Shown: positions 1 through 8,199, counted from the stretch's first letter. The stretch is 64,000 bases of DNA from Streptomyces vilmorinianum (GCF_005517195.1 NZ_CP040244.1:7520001-7584000); one strand, 5' to 3'. Numbers and translations: made by a program. The notes: generated by a model from the letters alone, not told the origin.

Positions 1-1057
1 CCTGGTGGCGTACGGCGCGGTCCCGGCCCCGTACGCCGAACGTCAGGCGCCGGTTGGCGGCGGTGTTGGCGACGGCGGAGACCAGGAGGGCGGCGGCGTT
101 GGCGAGTTGGGAACCCGTGCCGAGCCGGAAGGCCGAGTACAGCGCCAGGTAGAAGAGGGTGGACAGCGCGCCCACGACGCAGAAGCCGACCAGCTGGCGG
201 GCCAACCCGCCGGGCACACCGGCGAGTTGCCGGTCGCGGGGGTCGTCGCCGAAGGGCCGGGCGAGCCGGTCCAGCGGGAGCGAGCCGGTGGCGAGCGCCC
301 GGCCCACCCGCCAGACGCCCTTCAGGTCGTCGGTGGCCGTCTTCACGATGTGGACGGTGGAGTCGGGGTCGTCGACCCAGTCGACGGGGACCTCGTGGAT
401 CCGCAGCCCGGCGCGCTCGGCGAGCACCAGCATCTCGGTGTCGAAGAACCAGCCGGTGTCCTCGACCATCGGCAGCAGGCGCTCGGCGACGTCCTTCCGT
501 ATCGCCTTGAACCCGCACTGCGCGTCGGAGAACCGGGCGGCGAGCGAGCCGCGCAGGATCAGGTTGTACGCCCGCGAGATGAACTCCCGCTTCGGCCCGC
601 GCACGACCCGCGAGGAGCGGGCGAGCCGGGAGCCGATCGCGAGGTCGGAGTGCCCGGAGATGAGGGGCGCGACGAGCGGCAACAGCGCGTTGAGATCGGT
701 GGACAGATCCACGTCCATGTAGGCGAGGACGGGCGCGTCCGAGTTCGACCAGACGGTACGCAGCGCCCGGCCCCGGCCCTTCTGCTCCAGCCGCACGGAC
801 CGCACCTCGGGCAGCTTCGCCGCCAGGTCCTTCGCGACCTCCGGAGTCCGGTCGGTGGAGGCGTTGTCGGCGACCGTGATGCGGAAGCCGTACGGGAACG
901 TGCGGGAGAGGTGGTCGTGGAGCCGCAGGACGCAGGGCTCCAGGTCCCTCTCCTCGTTGTGGACGGGAATCACCACGTCGAGGACGGGCCGCCCGGCCGT
1001 GCCGACGGGCAGGTGGTCCCGGGCGGGCAGGGTGCCCGCGATCGTTTGGGTTCGCAT
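1..1057 (-). CDS. Glycosyltransferase family 2 with C-terminal GtrA-like membrane domain (3' end outside window)
   Basis: Read by translating the complement; about 352 residues are visible and the C-terminus runs off the left edge. Near the N-terminus is the GT2 start signature (VVIPVHNEE), then ADNASTD, a DxD-like YMDVDLSTD for metal and nucleotide-sugar binding, and a CGFKAIR segment typical of dolichyl-phosphate mannosyl/glucosyltransferases. The last visible part (LVGFCVVGALSTLFYLALYSAF) is hydrophobic and GtrA-like, so the protein probably makes a polyprenyl-phosphate sugar and flips or presents it at the membrane. ATG at 1057 lies 26 bp after the histidine kinase stop, so response regulator, kinase and transferase are probably one operon with a cell-envelope output. 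The family is clear; the sugar and acceptor are not known. Confidence 0.85.
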   Translation of the reverse strand, partial: MRTQTIAGTLPARDHLPVGTAGRPVLDVVIPVHNEERDLEPCVLRLHDHLSRTFPYGFRITVADNASTDRTPEVAKDLAAKLPEVRSVRLEQKGRGRALRTVWSNSDAPVLAYMDVDLSTDLNALLPLVAPLISGHSDLAIGSRLARSSRVVRGPKREFISRAYNLILRGSLAARFSDAQCGFKAIRKDVAERLLPMVEDTGWFFDTEMLVLAERAGLRIHEVPVDWVDDPDSTVHIVKTATDDLKGVWRVGRALATGSLPLDRLARPFGDDPRDRQLAGVPGGLARQLVGFCVVGALSTLFYLALYSAFRLGTGSQLANAAALLVSAVANTAANRRLTFGVRGRDRAVRHQ

Positions 1058-1083
1058 GGCACAGACCCTCGCCGGGGCCGCTG

Positions 1084-2673
1084 TCACGGCTGTGTGATCA
1101 GCCTGTGCCCCGCCTGTGAGTCGATGTCGACGGGCGAGCGGGGCAGCCGTACGACGAAGACGGTCCGTCCGGGCGTGCTGGTGACGCTCACGTCGCCGCC
1201 GTGGGCGGTGGTCACGGCGTGCACGATGGCGAGGCCGAGACCCGTGCTGCCGGCGTGCCGCGAACGGGACGCGTCTCCCCGCGCGAACCGCTCGAAGACG
1301 GAGGGCAGGAGCTCGGGCGGGATGCCGGGCCCGTCGTCCTCGATCTCGACGCAGGCGTGCCGGTCGTCCGCCGCCACGCGGGCGGTGACGGTCGTCCCGG
1401 GTGGGGTGTGGGTGCGTGCGTTGGCGAGGAGGTTGACCAGGACCTGGTGGAGGCGGGCGCTGTCCGCCCGTACGGTCGCGGGTTCCTCGGGCAGTTCGAG
1501 CCGCCAGACGTGCTCGGGTCCGGCGGCGCGGGAGTCGGAGAGCGCGTCCACCACCAGGGGCGCGAGATCGGTGCTCTCGTACGAGAGCGGGCGTCCCGCG
1601 TCCAGCCGGGCGAGCAGCAGCAGGTCCTCCACCAGCCCCGTCATACGGGTCGCCTCGGACTCGATCCGTCCGAGCGCGTGCCGCGTGTCGGGCCCGCACT
1701 CCTCCCGGCCGCGCCGCGTCAGCTCCGCGTACCCCCGGATCGAGGCCAGCGGCGTCCGCAGCTCGTGGCTGGCGTCCGCCACGAACCGCCGCACCCGTGT
1801 CTCGCTCTGCTGGCGGGCGTGGAGCGCGGAGTGGACATGGTCGAGCATCCGGTTGATGGCGGCGCCGACCTGCCCGACCTCGGTCCGCGGATCCGCCTCC
1901 GGGACCCGGTGGTGGAGGGACACCTCACCGCTGTGCAGCGGCAGTTCGGAGACCTGGGTGGCGGTCGCCGCGACCCGCCGCAGCGGGCGGAGCGCGATCC
2001 CGACCAGCGCGCCGCCGGCGAGCGAGGCGGCGACCAGACCCGCGCCCGTGACGCTCACCTCGACGAGGATCAGGGTGGAGAGGCTCTCCTGGACGTCGGA
2101 GAGCGGGATGCCGACGAGATAGTCCCCGTTGATCCCGGAGGCGTACTCGATCCGGTAGTCGCCGAGCCCCGGCAGCTCGACCGTGTGCGGAACGCCGTCG
2201 CGCGGGGCGGCGGCGAGGGCTTCGCGCTGCGCCGCGTCGAGGCCGCCGACCTCGTACATCGGTCCGTACGAACCCTGCTCGGCCTGCGCGGAGAGCCCCG
2301 CCGAGCCGAGCGTGCCGTCCACGACGACCGCGCCGACGGTGCCGAGCGGTGCGCCGGGTCCGATGACGAAGTCCAGCGGCTCGCGGGGCGCGCGGGAGTC
2401 GAAGCCGGGCAGCGGGGCCGGCGGGCCGCCGGCCCGGTGCGAGACGTTCCGCAGCTGCGTGTCGGCCTGGTCGTACAGATAGGAGCGGTAAGCGATCGTC
2501 GTCACCGTCCCGATCACGGCGGCGACGACGGCGATCAGCGCGACGGCGGAGACGACGAGCCGCGTCCGCAGCGACCAGGGCCGTCCGAACCAGCGGGACC
2601 GCCCGAACCAGCGGGACCGCCCGAACCTGCAGGGCCGTCCGAACCAGCGGGGCCGCCCGAACCTGGCGGTCAC
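1084..2673 (-). CDS. Two-component sensor histidine kinase
   Basis: A 529-residue membrane kinase. After a repetitive FGRxRW-rich cytoplasmic tail (residues 4-31) come a membrane helix (about 37-61), an extracytoplasmic sensor region of about 140 residues, a second helix (about 201-228), HAMP, the H-box ASHELRTPL with His303, and an ATPase domain with N-box Asn414 region, DDGPGIP and GSTGLGLAI. The open frame continues upstream inside the regulator gene. I placed the start at the GTG at 2673, five bases past the regulator stop, because everything before it is the regulator read out of frame. It pairs with the OmpR-type regulator next door and precedes the glycosyltransferase gene. The stimulus cannot be inferred. 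Confidence 0.9.
   Translation of the reverse strand: MTARFGRPRWFGRPCRFGRSRWFGRSRWFGRPWSLRTRLVVSAVALIAVVAAVIGTVTTIAYRSYLYDQADTQLRNVSHRAGGPPAPLPGFDSRAPREPLDFVIGPGAPLGTVGAVVVDGTLGSAGLSAQAEQGSYGPMYEVGGLDAAQREALAAAPRDGVPHTVELPGLGDYRIEYASGINGDYLVGIPLSDVQESLSTLILVEVSVTGAGLVAASLAGGALVGIALRPLRRVAATATQVSELPLHSGEVSLHHRVPEADPRTEVGQVGAAINRMLDHVHSALHARQQSETRVRRFVADASHELRTPLASIRGYAELTRRGREECGPDTRHALGRIESEATRMTGLVEDLLLLARLDAGRPLSYESTDLAPLVVDALSDSRAAGPEHVWRLELPEEPATVRADSARLHQVLVNLLANARTHTPPGTTVTARVAADDRHACVEIEDDGPGIPPELLPSVFERFARGDASRSRHAGSTGLGLAIVHAVTTAHGGDVSVTSTPGRTVFVVRLPRSPVDIDSQAGHRLITQP
2581..2670 (-). repeat. Coding 18-bp minisatellite in the kinase N-terminus
   Basis: About five tandem 18-bp units related to ccgcccgaaccagcggga, in frame with the kinase gene. 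They encode a repeated six-residue FGRxRW-type motif directly before the first membrane helix. Copy number probably changes by slippage without shifting the frame. Confidence 0.8.
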
Positions 2674-2678
2674 CGCGA

Positions 2679-3419
2679 CTACTCTCCCGGCTTGATCAGA
2701 TAGCCGGCCCCGCGCCGCGTGTGGATCATCGGGGACCGCCCCGCGTCGATCTTCCGCCGCAGGTAGGAGATGTAGAGCTCGACGACATTGGCCTGGCCGC
2801 CGAAGTCGTACGACCACACCCGGTCGAGGATCTGCGCCTTGCTGAGCACCCGGCGCGGATTGCGCATGAGGTAGCGCAGCAGCTCGAACTCGGTCGCGGT
2901 GAGATGGATCGACTCGCCGCCGCGGGTGACCTCGTGGCTGTCCTCGTCCAGGGTCAGGTCCCCGACGACGAGCAGCGACTCGCTGCGCGCCTGCGCCGCG
3001 CCGGAACGACGGATCAGCCCGCGCAGCCGCGCCACGACCTCCTCCAGGCTGAACGGCTTGGTGACGTAGTCGTCGCCGCCCGCCGTGAGCCCGGCGATCC
3101 GGTCCTCGACGGCGTCCTTGGCGGTCAGGAACAGCACCGGCACCTCGGGCAGCTCGCGCCGCAGCCGGCCCAGGACGGCGAGCCCGTCCATGTCGGGCAG
3201 CATCACGTCGAGGACCACGGCGTCGGGCCGGAACTCCCGGGCCGTGCGCAGGGCCCCGGCCCCGTCGCCCGCGCTGGTGACCTGCCAGCCCTCGTAGCGC
3301 AGGGCCATGGAGAGCAGCTCGGCGAGGGAGGCCTCGTCGTCCACGACGAGGACGCGGACGGCGGAGCCGTCGGGCCGGAGCATGTCGGTGCGCCCCTGGG
3401 GCTTGGTCGTCGCAGTCAT
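2679..3419 (-). CDS. OmpR-family response regulator
   Basis: A 246-residue DNA-binding regulator. The receiver domain has the acidic pair Asp27-Asp28, the phosphoacceptor Asp71 in VVLDVMLPDMDG, and the conserved Lys121 in VTKPF. The C-terminal winged helix is of the OmpR/PhoB type (TEFELLRYLMRNP, VVELYISYLRRKID, RGAGYLIKP). The open frame extends 28 residues further, but the ATG at 3419 begins a normal-length regulator and the extra residues are not family-like. It is first in an apparent regulator-kinase-glycosyltransferase operon and is presumably phosphorylated by the adjacent kinase. Confidence 0.92.
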   Translation of the reverse strand: MTATTKPQGRTDMLRPDGSAVRVLVVDDEASLAELLSMALRYEGWQVTSAGDGAGALRTAREFRPDAVVLDVMLPDMDGLAVLGRLRRELPEVPVLFLTAKDAVEDRIAGLTAGGDDYVTKPFSLEEVVARLRGLIRRSGAAQARSESLLVVGDLTLDEDSHEVTRGGESIHLTATEFELLRYLMRNPRRVLSKAQILDRVWSYDFGGQANVVELYISYLRRKIDAGRSPMIHTRRGAGYLIKPGE

Positions 3420-3459
3420 ACGGCCACGCTGTCCGGGCGTACTGAGATCTTCCTTTCCC

Positions 3460-4341
3460 TTACCTGTGAATTCCCTGAGAAAAGAGCTCGGCGGCGTTGG
3501 CATGGAGAACCCGGCGCAGCCAGTCGTCCCCGAGCCCGAGCCGTTCGAGGGCCTGGAGCTGGTGGACGTACGGGTACGGGATGTTCGGGAAGTCGGAGCC
3601 GAAGAGGATCCGGTCTCCCAGCTCCCGCAGCCGCGGGAGTTCGGCGGCGGGGAAGGGCGCGAGGCGTTCGCTGAAGTCGGTGAAGGCCATGGTGGTGTCC
3701 AGGTGGACGCCTTCGTACCGCTCGGCGAGGTCGAGGAAGTCGGCGTACTCGGGCATCCCCATGTGCGCGACGATCAGCCGCAGCCGGGGATGGCGGGCGA
3801 GCAGCCGCCCGACGGGCCCGGGCCCGGTGAACTTGCCAGGGGCAGGCCCGGAGCCGCAGTGGATGACGACGGGCACGCCGGCGTCGGCGATCTCGCCCCA
3901 ACCGGCCTCGAGCAACGGATCGTTGGGATCGAACCCCCCGACCTGAAGATGCACCTTGAAGACGCGTACCCCGTCGTCGATCGCCCGGCGGACGTATCCG
4001 GTCGCGCCGGCCTCCGGGTAGAGGGTGGCGGTGTGCAGACAGTCGGGCGTACGGGCGGCGAAGCCGGCGGCCCAGCTGTTGAGCCACTCGGCCATGCCGG
4101 CCTTGTGCGGGTAGAGCATCGAGGTGAAGGCGAGGACCCCGAACTCCCGGAGGAGGGCGACCCTGCGGTCCTCCTCCTCGCGGTAGGTGATGGGCCACTC
4201 CATACCGGTCAGGGGGCCGACGGCGTCGAAGTAGGCCCAGACCTTGTCGAGGACGTTCTGGGGCATGAAGTGGGTGTGGACGTCGATCAGGCCGGGCAGC
4301 CCCAGCCGCCGGACGAGTGCGTGCGTCTCAGCCGCGCTCAA
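3460..4341 (-). CDS. Amidohydrolase (metal-dependent TIM-barrel hydrolase)
   Basis: A 293-residue amidohydrolase_2 family protein. It has the N-terminal metal motif DVHTH, a VIHCG histidine strand, VAHMGMPEY and the late-strand aspartate in GSDFPNIPY, all typical of metal-dependent decarboxylases/hydrolases of this family. It opens with TTG inside the end of the upstream monooxygenase gene (14-bp overlap), which implies translational coupling; no ATG or GTG fits before the HxH motif. The two proteins probably act on one small organic substrate. The reaction and substrate are not evident. Confidence 0.85.
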   Translation of the reverse strand: MSAAETHALVRRLGLPGLIDVHTHFMPQNVLDKVWAYFDAVGPLTGMEWPITYREEEDRRVALLREFGVLAFTSMLYPHKAGMAEWLNSWAAGFAARTPDCLHTATLYPEAGATGYVRRAIDDGVRVFKVHLQVGGFDPNDPLLEAGWGEIADAGVPVVIHCGSGPAPGKFTGPGPVGRLLARHPRLRLIVAHMGMPEYADFLDLAERYEGVHLDTTMAFTDFSERLAPFPAAELPRLRELGDRILFGSDFPNIPYPYVHQLQALERLGLGDDWLRRVLHANAAELFSQGIHR

Positions 4342-4663
4342 AGCTGTAACTCCGCTCGACCTTGCCGATGTGGACGCTGTAGCTCTCGTACCAGTGTGCG
4401 CGCCCGTGCCGCTTGGCGGCCTGGTGCTCGGCGTTGTGCTGCCAGACGCCGAGGGAGTCGAGGTCGCGGAAGTAGGCGACGGTGATGCCGATGCCGCCGG
4501 GGGTGCGGGCGGACTCGTACCCGAGGAAGCCGGGGATGTCCTTGACGATCTCCTGCATGCGGGCGCTGGTCTCGGCGTATCCCTCGGGGGCGTCGGGACG
4601 GATCGAGGTGAAGACAGCGGTGTAGTAGGGCGGTTCGAGGCCCGCCACCAGGCTCGGGGTCAT
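4328..4663 (-). CDS. ABM-domain (antibiotic biosynthesis monooxygenase-like) protein
   Basis: A small 111-residue ferredoxin-like-fold protein. The central ARTPGGIGITVAYFRDLDSL and W..N.EH..A...GR..WY pattern is that of the ABM superfamily, cofactor-independent monooxygenases and small heme- or quinone-acting enzymes. A much longer open frame exists upstream, but it is the shadow of the divergent-frame DUF2797 gene. The ATG at 4663 has a GGAGGG nine bases upstream. Its stop overlaps the amidohydrolase start, so the two are probably co-translated. The substrate is unknown. Confidence 0.82.
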   Translation of the reverse strand: MTPSLVAGLEPPYYTAVFTSIRPDAPEGYAETSARMQEIVKDIPGFLGYESARTPGGIGITVAYFRDLDSLGVWQHNAEHQAAKRHGRAHWYESYSVHIGKVERSYSFERG

Positions 4664-4758
4664 GTGGATCACCCTCCGCCGGTCGGCCGGGCCGTGTCCA
4701 TGGGGCCGGGAGGAAGGGATCCAAGTCTTTACTCGCTGTACTCGTCCGACTTGTTGGG

Positions 4759-5646
4759 TCAGAACAACCCGTCCTGGGATTCGGCGGGCGCTTTCCGTAC
4801 GGGAACGGTGACGGGAACGGCGACGGGAACGGCGACGGGAACGGTGTCCGGGCCGACGTCGACGGCGACGAGCCCCCACCCGCGCACCACGCGCGTGTCG
4901 AGGGCGAGACAGCGCCCTTCGGAGTCGAGAAGGTGCAGGTCGGGCCCGGCGGCGGCGAGCAGCCGGCCGGCGACGACACCGTCGTCGACGAGCTCGGTGA
5001 CGGTGCCGGAGAGCGCCGGCAGCCCGTCGAGACGGAAGACGCCGCCGTGGTCGTACGCCCGGAACTCCACCCTCTCCAGGGTCTCCGCCCAGCCGGCCAG
5101 ACCGGCGGCCCGCCGGTACAGCTCCTCGATCTCGCGGGCGCGTTCGGCGGCCGGGGGCAGGTCGTGCCGTACGGCGCGCTTCTGGGCGTACGGAATCCGG
5201 TCGGGCACCTTCAGGGCGTGCCGCAGCAGCTCCTCGGTCCGCCGCGCGGCCATGAGCGGCCCGCGCCCGAGCCAGCTGAAGGCGACGGCCCCCTGCTCCA
5301 GGAGCCGTGCGTCGCCGCGCTCCTCGGCGGTGATCCCGACCTTGGTCATCCCGGGCCCGAACCAGGCGAGGTACACGCGGTACGGCCGGGGATCGTCGGC
5401 GATCGTGTCGGCGGCGACCGAATGGGCCCGGTCGAGGCGCGCGCACTCGGGGCACTGCCCGCCGGTGGCGCGCGGGGGAACGGTCGCGGCGAGCGGGCAC
5501 GGATTCCCGCGGGCGCCGGGGCACAGCCGCCGGCCGACGGCGCGGAAGGCGATCCGCTGCCCGTACGCGAGCGTGGACACCCGTCCGCCCTCCCAGCGAA
5601 GCCCGGGGACACCCCCGCTCCACCGCATTCCGGCACACCGCCACAC
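4759..5646 (-). CDS. DUF2797 domain protein
   Basis: About 295 residues. The N-terminus (WRCAGMRW, LAYGQRIAFRAVG) and a cysteine-rich stretch (CPGARGNPCP ... CPECARLD) match the DUF2797 family, in which the cysteines probably bind zinc. The middle (YLAWFGPGMTKVGIT) is the family's most conserved segment. GTG at 5646 was chosen because family members begin at the W-R-C motif; GTG at 5649 is equally possible. The C-terminus ends in VPVAVPVAVPVTVPV, encoded by a 12-bp tandem repeat that is unlikely to be functional. No biochemical role is known to me. Confidence 0.75.
   Translation of the reverse strand: MWRCAGMRWSGGVPGLRWEGGRVSTLAYGQRIAFRAVGRRLCPGARGNPCPLAATVPPRATGGQCPECARLDRAHSVAADTIADDPRPYRVYLAWFGPGMTKVGITAEERGDARLLEQGAVAFSWLGRGPLMAARRTEELLRHALKVPDRIPYAQKRAVRHDLPPAAERAREIEELYRRAAGLAGWAETLERVEFRAYDHGGVFRLDGLPALSGTVTELVDDGVVAGRLLAAAGPDLHLLDSEGRCLALDTRVVRGWGLVAVDVGPDTVPVAVPVAVPVTVPVRKAPAESQDGLF
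4799..4846 (-). repeat. Coding 12-bp tandem repeat (VPVA tail)
   Basis: Four units related to gacgggaacggc near the 3' end of the DUF2797 gene, translated as alternating Val-Pro-Val-Ala/Thr. In frame and length-neutral, so probably slippage-born. Confidence 0.8.
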
Positions 5647-5676
5647 CACGCGCTCGCTCCGCCCTACTCTCGTGAG

Positions 5677-6099
5677 GTGCCGTCCAGTCTGCCCCGCCTG
5701 CCCCGTCTGCTCTACGTCCGCTTCCAGTCTCCGACGAGAAGCCCGCGAGGCCACTTCCCCGGCGTCTTCGCCCTGGCCAACGGGCTGGCGCGGGAGGGCA
5801 GGCTGTCGGCGGAGGAGCACGCGATCTGGCGCGCCTCGAACGACTGGTACGACAGCAACGTCACGAACCCGGCGACGGTCGACCCGACGGTCTACGACGC
5901 GGAGCTGAACCCGGGGGCGACGGCATGGTTCAGGTCGACGGCGACCCACCCGCTGTCTCGTGTCCCCCCGTATCTGGACATCCTGTCGGCCCACGGCGTC
6001 CCGTGCGTCCGCCTGGAGTCCCCCTCACCGGGCCGGATCGTCTACGAGGACGCGGACCAGGTGGTGGTGGTCCCTCAGGTCCCTCACGGCAGGAGGTAG
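5677..6099 (+). CDS. Conserved hypothetical protein
   Basis: A 140-residue protein with GTG start at 5677. It is rich in W, Y and P (HFPGVFALANGLAREGRLS, NDWYDSN, PGATAWF, YEDADQVVVVPQ) and resembles a family of unknown function that is common in Streptomyces. No membrane helix or signal peptide is visible. It runs divergently from the DUF2797 gene, with starts about 30 bp apart, and its 3' end overlaps the convergent BRO gene by 16 bp. Function unknown. Confidence 0.65.
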   Translation: MPSSLPRLPRLLYVRFQSPTRSPRGHFPGVFALANGLAREGRLSAEEHAIWRASNDWYDSNVTNPATVDPTVYDAELNPGATAWFRSTATHPLSRVPPYLDILSAHGVPCVRLESPSPGRIVYEDADQVVVVPQVPHGRR

Positions 6100-6977
6100 A
6101 TCCGCGCCCCGTCGGCGGCGGACCCGGTCTGCCGCATGCACCCCCGCTCGACCAGCAACCCCACACAGTCCTGCACCCGCTCGACGGCGAGCCCGGTCCG
6201 CCGCGCGATCTCCTCCAGCCGATACCGCGCCCCACCGCGCACGAGCGCGGGGGCGAGATAGGCGGCGACGGCGTGCACGTCTCCGGTGACCGCGAGATGA
6301 TCGGCCTGCCAGGAGGCGAGCAGCTCCTGGGGGGTCATGAGGGGCGCGGCGGGGCGGCCGGTGCGCTGGGTGGGGACGGCGAGCCGTTCGAGGGAGTCGG
6401 CGATACGGGAGAGGTTCCGGTTCGTCTCCCGCAACAGGGTGTTGTGCTCGGCGGCCCGCTCGGCGAACTCCTCGTCGAGCCGCATGTTGCGCTCTTCGAG
6501 CCGAACGATGACGTCGACGACGGCTTGGGGCATGACGTGTCCGGGGTGGACGGGGGAGGGCTCGAGGGCGTAGGAACCGTCGCGCTGGACGGTGGCGATG
6601 ACGTCGGCGACCCAGGCCTTGAAGGGCGCGGCCTCGGGCTTCGTGCAGCCGTTGACAAGCTGGATGAGTCCCGGAAGATTCACCATTCGCATCGATCGCT
6701 TGAGCCTGTGACCTGCAATGTTGCACGAACCGTCGGCCTGACCGACGCTTCGTGCAAGATCGCCGAGGGATGTGGCGTTCTCGTACGAGACGGCGCTCCT
6801 CAAGGCGTCGCGGGTGTTCGCGTACCCCAGGTTCCCCGCCACATCCACGGCCGGGAACCAGTGCGTCCCGTCCGGCATCGTCAGCCTCCGCACGCGCGCG
6901 CCTGTCGCCGCGTACACGAAGTCGCCGATGTCGATCGCGTCCTTCTTCTGCCCGTACTGCCCGTACTGCTCGTCCAT
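6084..6977 (-). CDS. BRO-family N-terminal domain protein (phage antirepressor-like)
   Basis: A 297-residue protein whose N-terminal half is a Bro-N domain (RRLTMPDGTHWFPAVDVAGN, LGYANTRDALRS, MVNLPGLIQLV, FKAWVADVIATV), as in phage antirepressors. A central coiled segment (about 160-210, LEERNMRLDEEFAERAAEHN) is followed by a C-terminal winged-helix-like region (YRLEEIARRTGLAVERVQDCV). ATG at 6977 has a GGAGGTGAT ribosome-binding site. BRO proteins are typical phage cargo but also occur as stable chromosomal regulators in Streptomyces. The nearby truncated gene and tRNA favour a mobile origin; its DNA target is unknown. Confidence 0.8.
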   Translation of the reverse strand: MDEQYGQYGQKKDAIDIGDFVYAATGARVRRLTMPDGTHWFPAVDVAGNLGYANTRDALRSAVSYENATSLGDLARSVGQADGSCNIAGHRLKRSMRMVNLPGLIQLVNGCTKPEAAPFKAWVADVIATVQRDGSYALEPSPVHPGHVMPQAVVDVIVRLEERNMRLDEEFAERAAEHNTLLRETNRNLSRIADSLERLAVPTQRTGRPAAPLMTPQELLASWQADHLAVTGDVHAVAAYLAPALVRGGARYRLEEIARRTGLAVERVQDCVGLLVERGCMRQTGSAADGARIYLLP

Positions 6978-7025
6978 CGAGCATCACCTCCACGAGGGAA
7001 GGTAGGCCGACGGCATATTCAATTG

Positions 7026-7154
7026 TCATGAAATCAGGGGACGTTCACCCAAAAGAGAGAAGGCCTTCTGGACGGGGGCGGAGTTGCCGAAGATCCAGAT
7101 CTTCGGCTCAGCGTCGAGGCCGCCCGACGCGGCCTTCTCCCGGGCGGGCGACAC
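7026..7154 (-). CDS. Possible 42-residue ORF upstream of the BRO gene
   Basis: A short frame from GTG 7154 to TGA 7026 encodes a protein-like C-terminus (EPKIWIFGNSAPVQKAF, LLGERPLIS). It ends 48 bp before the BRO start and would be co-transcribed with it. The frame is open back only to a TAA about 27 bp upstream of the GTG, so this may be the tail of a decayed larger gene rather than an intact one. I do not recognise the family. The overlapping 93-residue frame on the same strand looks less protein-like. Confidence 0.3.
   Translation of the reverse strand: MSPAREKAASGGLDAEPKIWIFGNSAPVQKAFSLLGERPLIS
7086..7107. repeat. 10-bp inverted repeat with 2-bp spacer
   Basis: gccgaagatc-ca-gatcttcggc is perfectly self-complementary in an intergenic stretch of about 270 bp that also holds a 12-bp palindrome (agaaggccttct, near 7054-7065). 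It could be an operator for the BRO protein, a hairpin, or part of the short ORF's coding sequence. Confidence 0.45.
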
Positions 7155-7301
7155 GCCTCTTTCGCCGTGCCCGATTTACCACCGCATAAGACTGATTTGA
7201 GGTTCATTGCATAACAGGCCCGCCCCCCTCGAGGACAGGCGCCGGTGCTCCTCCGCGCGCCATCGGGCTTACGGACGGTAGTCATCCCCCGACACTTCGG
7301 C

Positions 7302-7739
7302 ATGTCGACGGCCACGGCTCAGAGCCCGCACTTCGTCGGCACCCCCACCTGCACCACGTCCTTCTCGACGGGCGTGACGTGCACGGGCAAGGTGGCCGGG
7401 CTGGGCCGCGACCCCACGAGAGTCTTCCTCGACACGAGCAGCATCAGCGTCACCACCGCGTGCGCCAACCCGGGCAGGCCGACCGAGTTCGTTCCCGGTC
7501 AGCGCATCACCACGGGCGCCGTGCAGGGCGAACCTGTCATCATCCCGCCCCGGAACGGCCGGATCAACGTCCGGGCGACGCTCGAGGTGCCGGAAACCCC
7601 GGCGGCCGAAGACGTCTGCCCCAACCGCCGCTGGACCGTACTGGTGACGAGTGTGACGTTCAACGACGTCACGCTGCACGTCGAGCAGCCTCCGGGCAAT
7701 GAAGTCCTGTCGTACGACTTCGGGGACATCTCCCTGTGA
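7302..7739 (+). pseudogene. Secreted-protein gene lacking its signal peptide (5' truncated)
   Basis: The frame from ATG 7302 starts MSTATAQSPHF and continues as a 145-residue extracellular-type protein with paired cysteines (PTCTTSF, VTCTGK, TTACANP, EDVCPNRRW) and alternating beta-like hydrophobic residues. Relatives I recall begin with a signal peptide ending just before a similar AQxPHF sequence. Here no hydrophobic leader precedes it, and the frame extension upstream (to 7245) is not signal-like. The gene therefore appears to have lost its 5' end, at a point beside the BRO/short-ORF segment. It may be non-functional, or expressed as a cytosolic fragment. Confidence 0.55.
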
Positions 7740-7848
7740 TCCACGGTGCACAGGAAGACGTGCGGGCCGCGATCGGCAGGCTGTCCGTAGCCATCGGTGG
7801 AGTCGGCTGACGCGGTTGCTGCACTTCGCTGCTGTACGGCCCGACGCA

Positions 7849-7879
7849 AGAGGCCCCGGACTCATCGTCCGGGGCCTCT
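7849..7879 (-). terminator. Hairpin terminator of tRNA-Arg
   Basis: agaggccccgga and tccggggcctct form a perfect 12-bp stem with a 7-base loop just downstream (minus strand) of the tRNA-Arg gene. Confidence 0.85.
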
Positions 7880-7886
7880 CAGGCTG

Positions 7887-7959
7887 TGCACTCGGCAGGA
7901 TTCGAACCTGCAACCTTCTGATCCGTAGTCAGATGCTCTATCCGTTAAGCTACGAGTGC
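7887..7959 (-). tRNA. tRNA-Arg(ACG)
   Basis: The 73-nt cloverleaf reads on the complement. The acceptor stem is GCACTCG/CGAGTGC with discriminator A. The anticodon stem TCTGA/TCAGA carries loop CTACGGA, anticodon ACG, and the T-arm contains GGTTCGAATCC. No CCA is encoded. The gene is isolated and followed by its own terminator. Confidence 0.95.
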
Positions 7960-8159
7960 TTGTGCTTCCCGGCTTTTTTCTTGCCGGTCGGCGTTGCGTG
8001 GACAACATTACATGACCTGCGCCGTAGCGCGAAATCCATTAGCCACACCCCACCTGACCTGCGGAAACGCCATCCGGGCGCTCCTCCGGGGATCCGTCGT
8101 GTCCGCCGGACGGGTGACGTCGAGTGGGGCCGCAGCGGCCGAGGGTGGGGTGGAAACGG

Positions 8160-8192
8160 CCGAAGCCCCGGCCGTGTGGGCCGGGGCTTCGG
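8160..8192 (-). terminator. Hairpin terminator of tRNA-Ser(GCT)
   Basis: A perfect 14-bp stem (ccgaagccccggcc / ggccggggcttcgg) with a 5-base loop lies 8 bp past the 3' end of the tRNA-Ser gene on the minus strand. Confidence 0.85.
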
Positions 8193-8199
8193 GGTGGGG

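Noticed and set aside
7034..7315. 93-codon minus-strand frame over the inverted-repeat region
   Set aside because: Arg/Pro-rich and without homology-like features. The alternative 42-codon frame is more protein-like, though itself uncertain.
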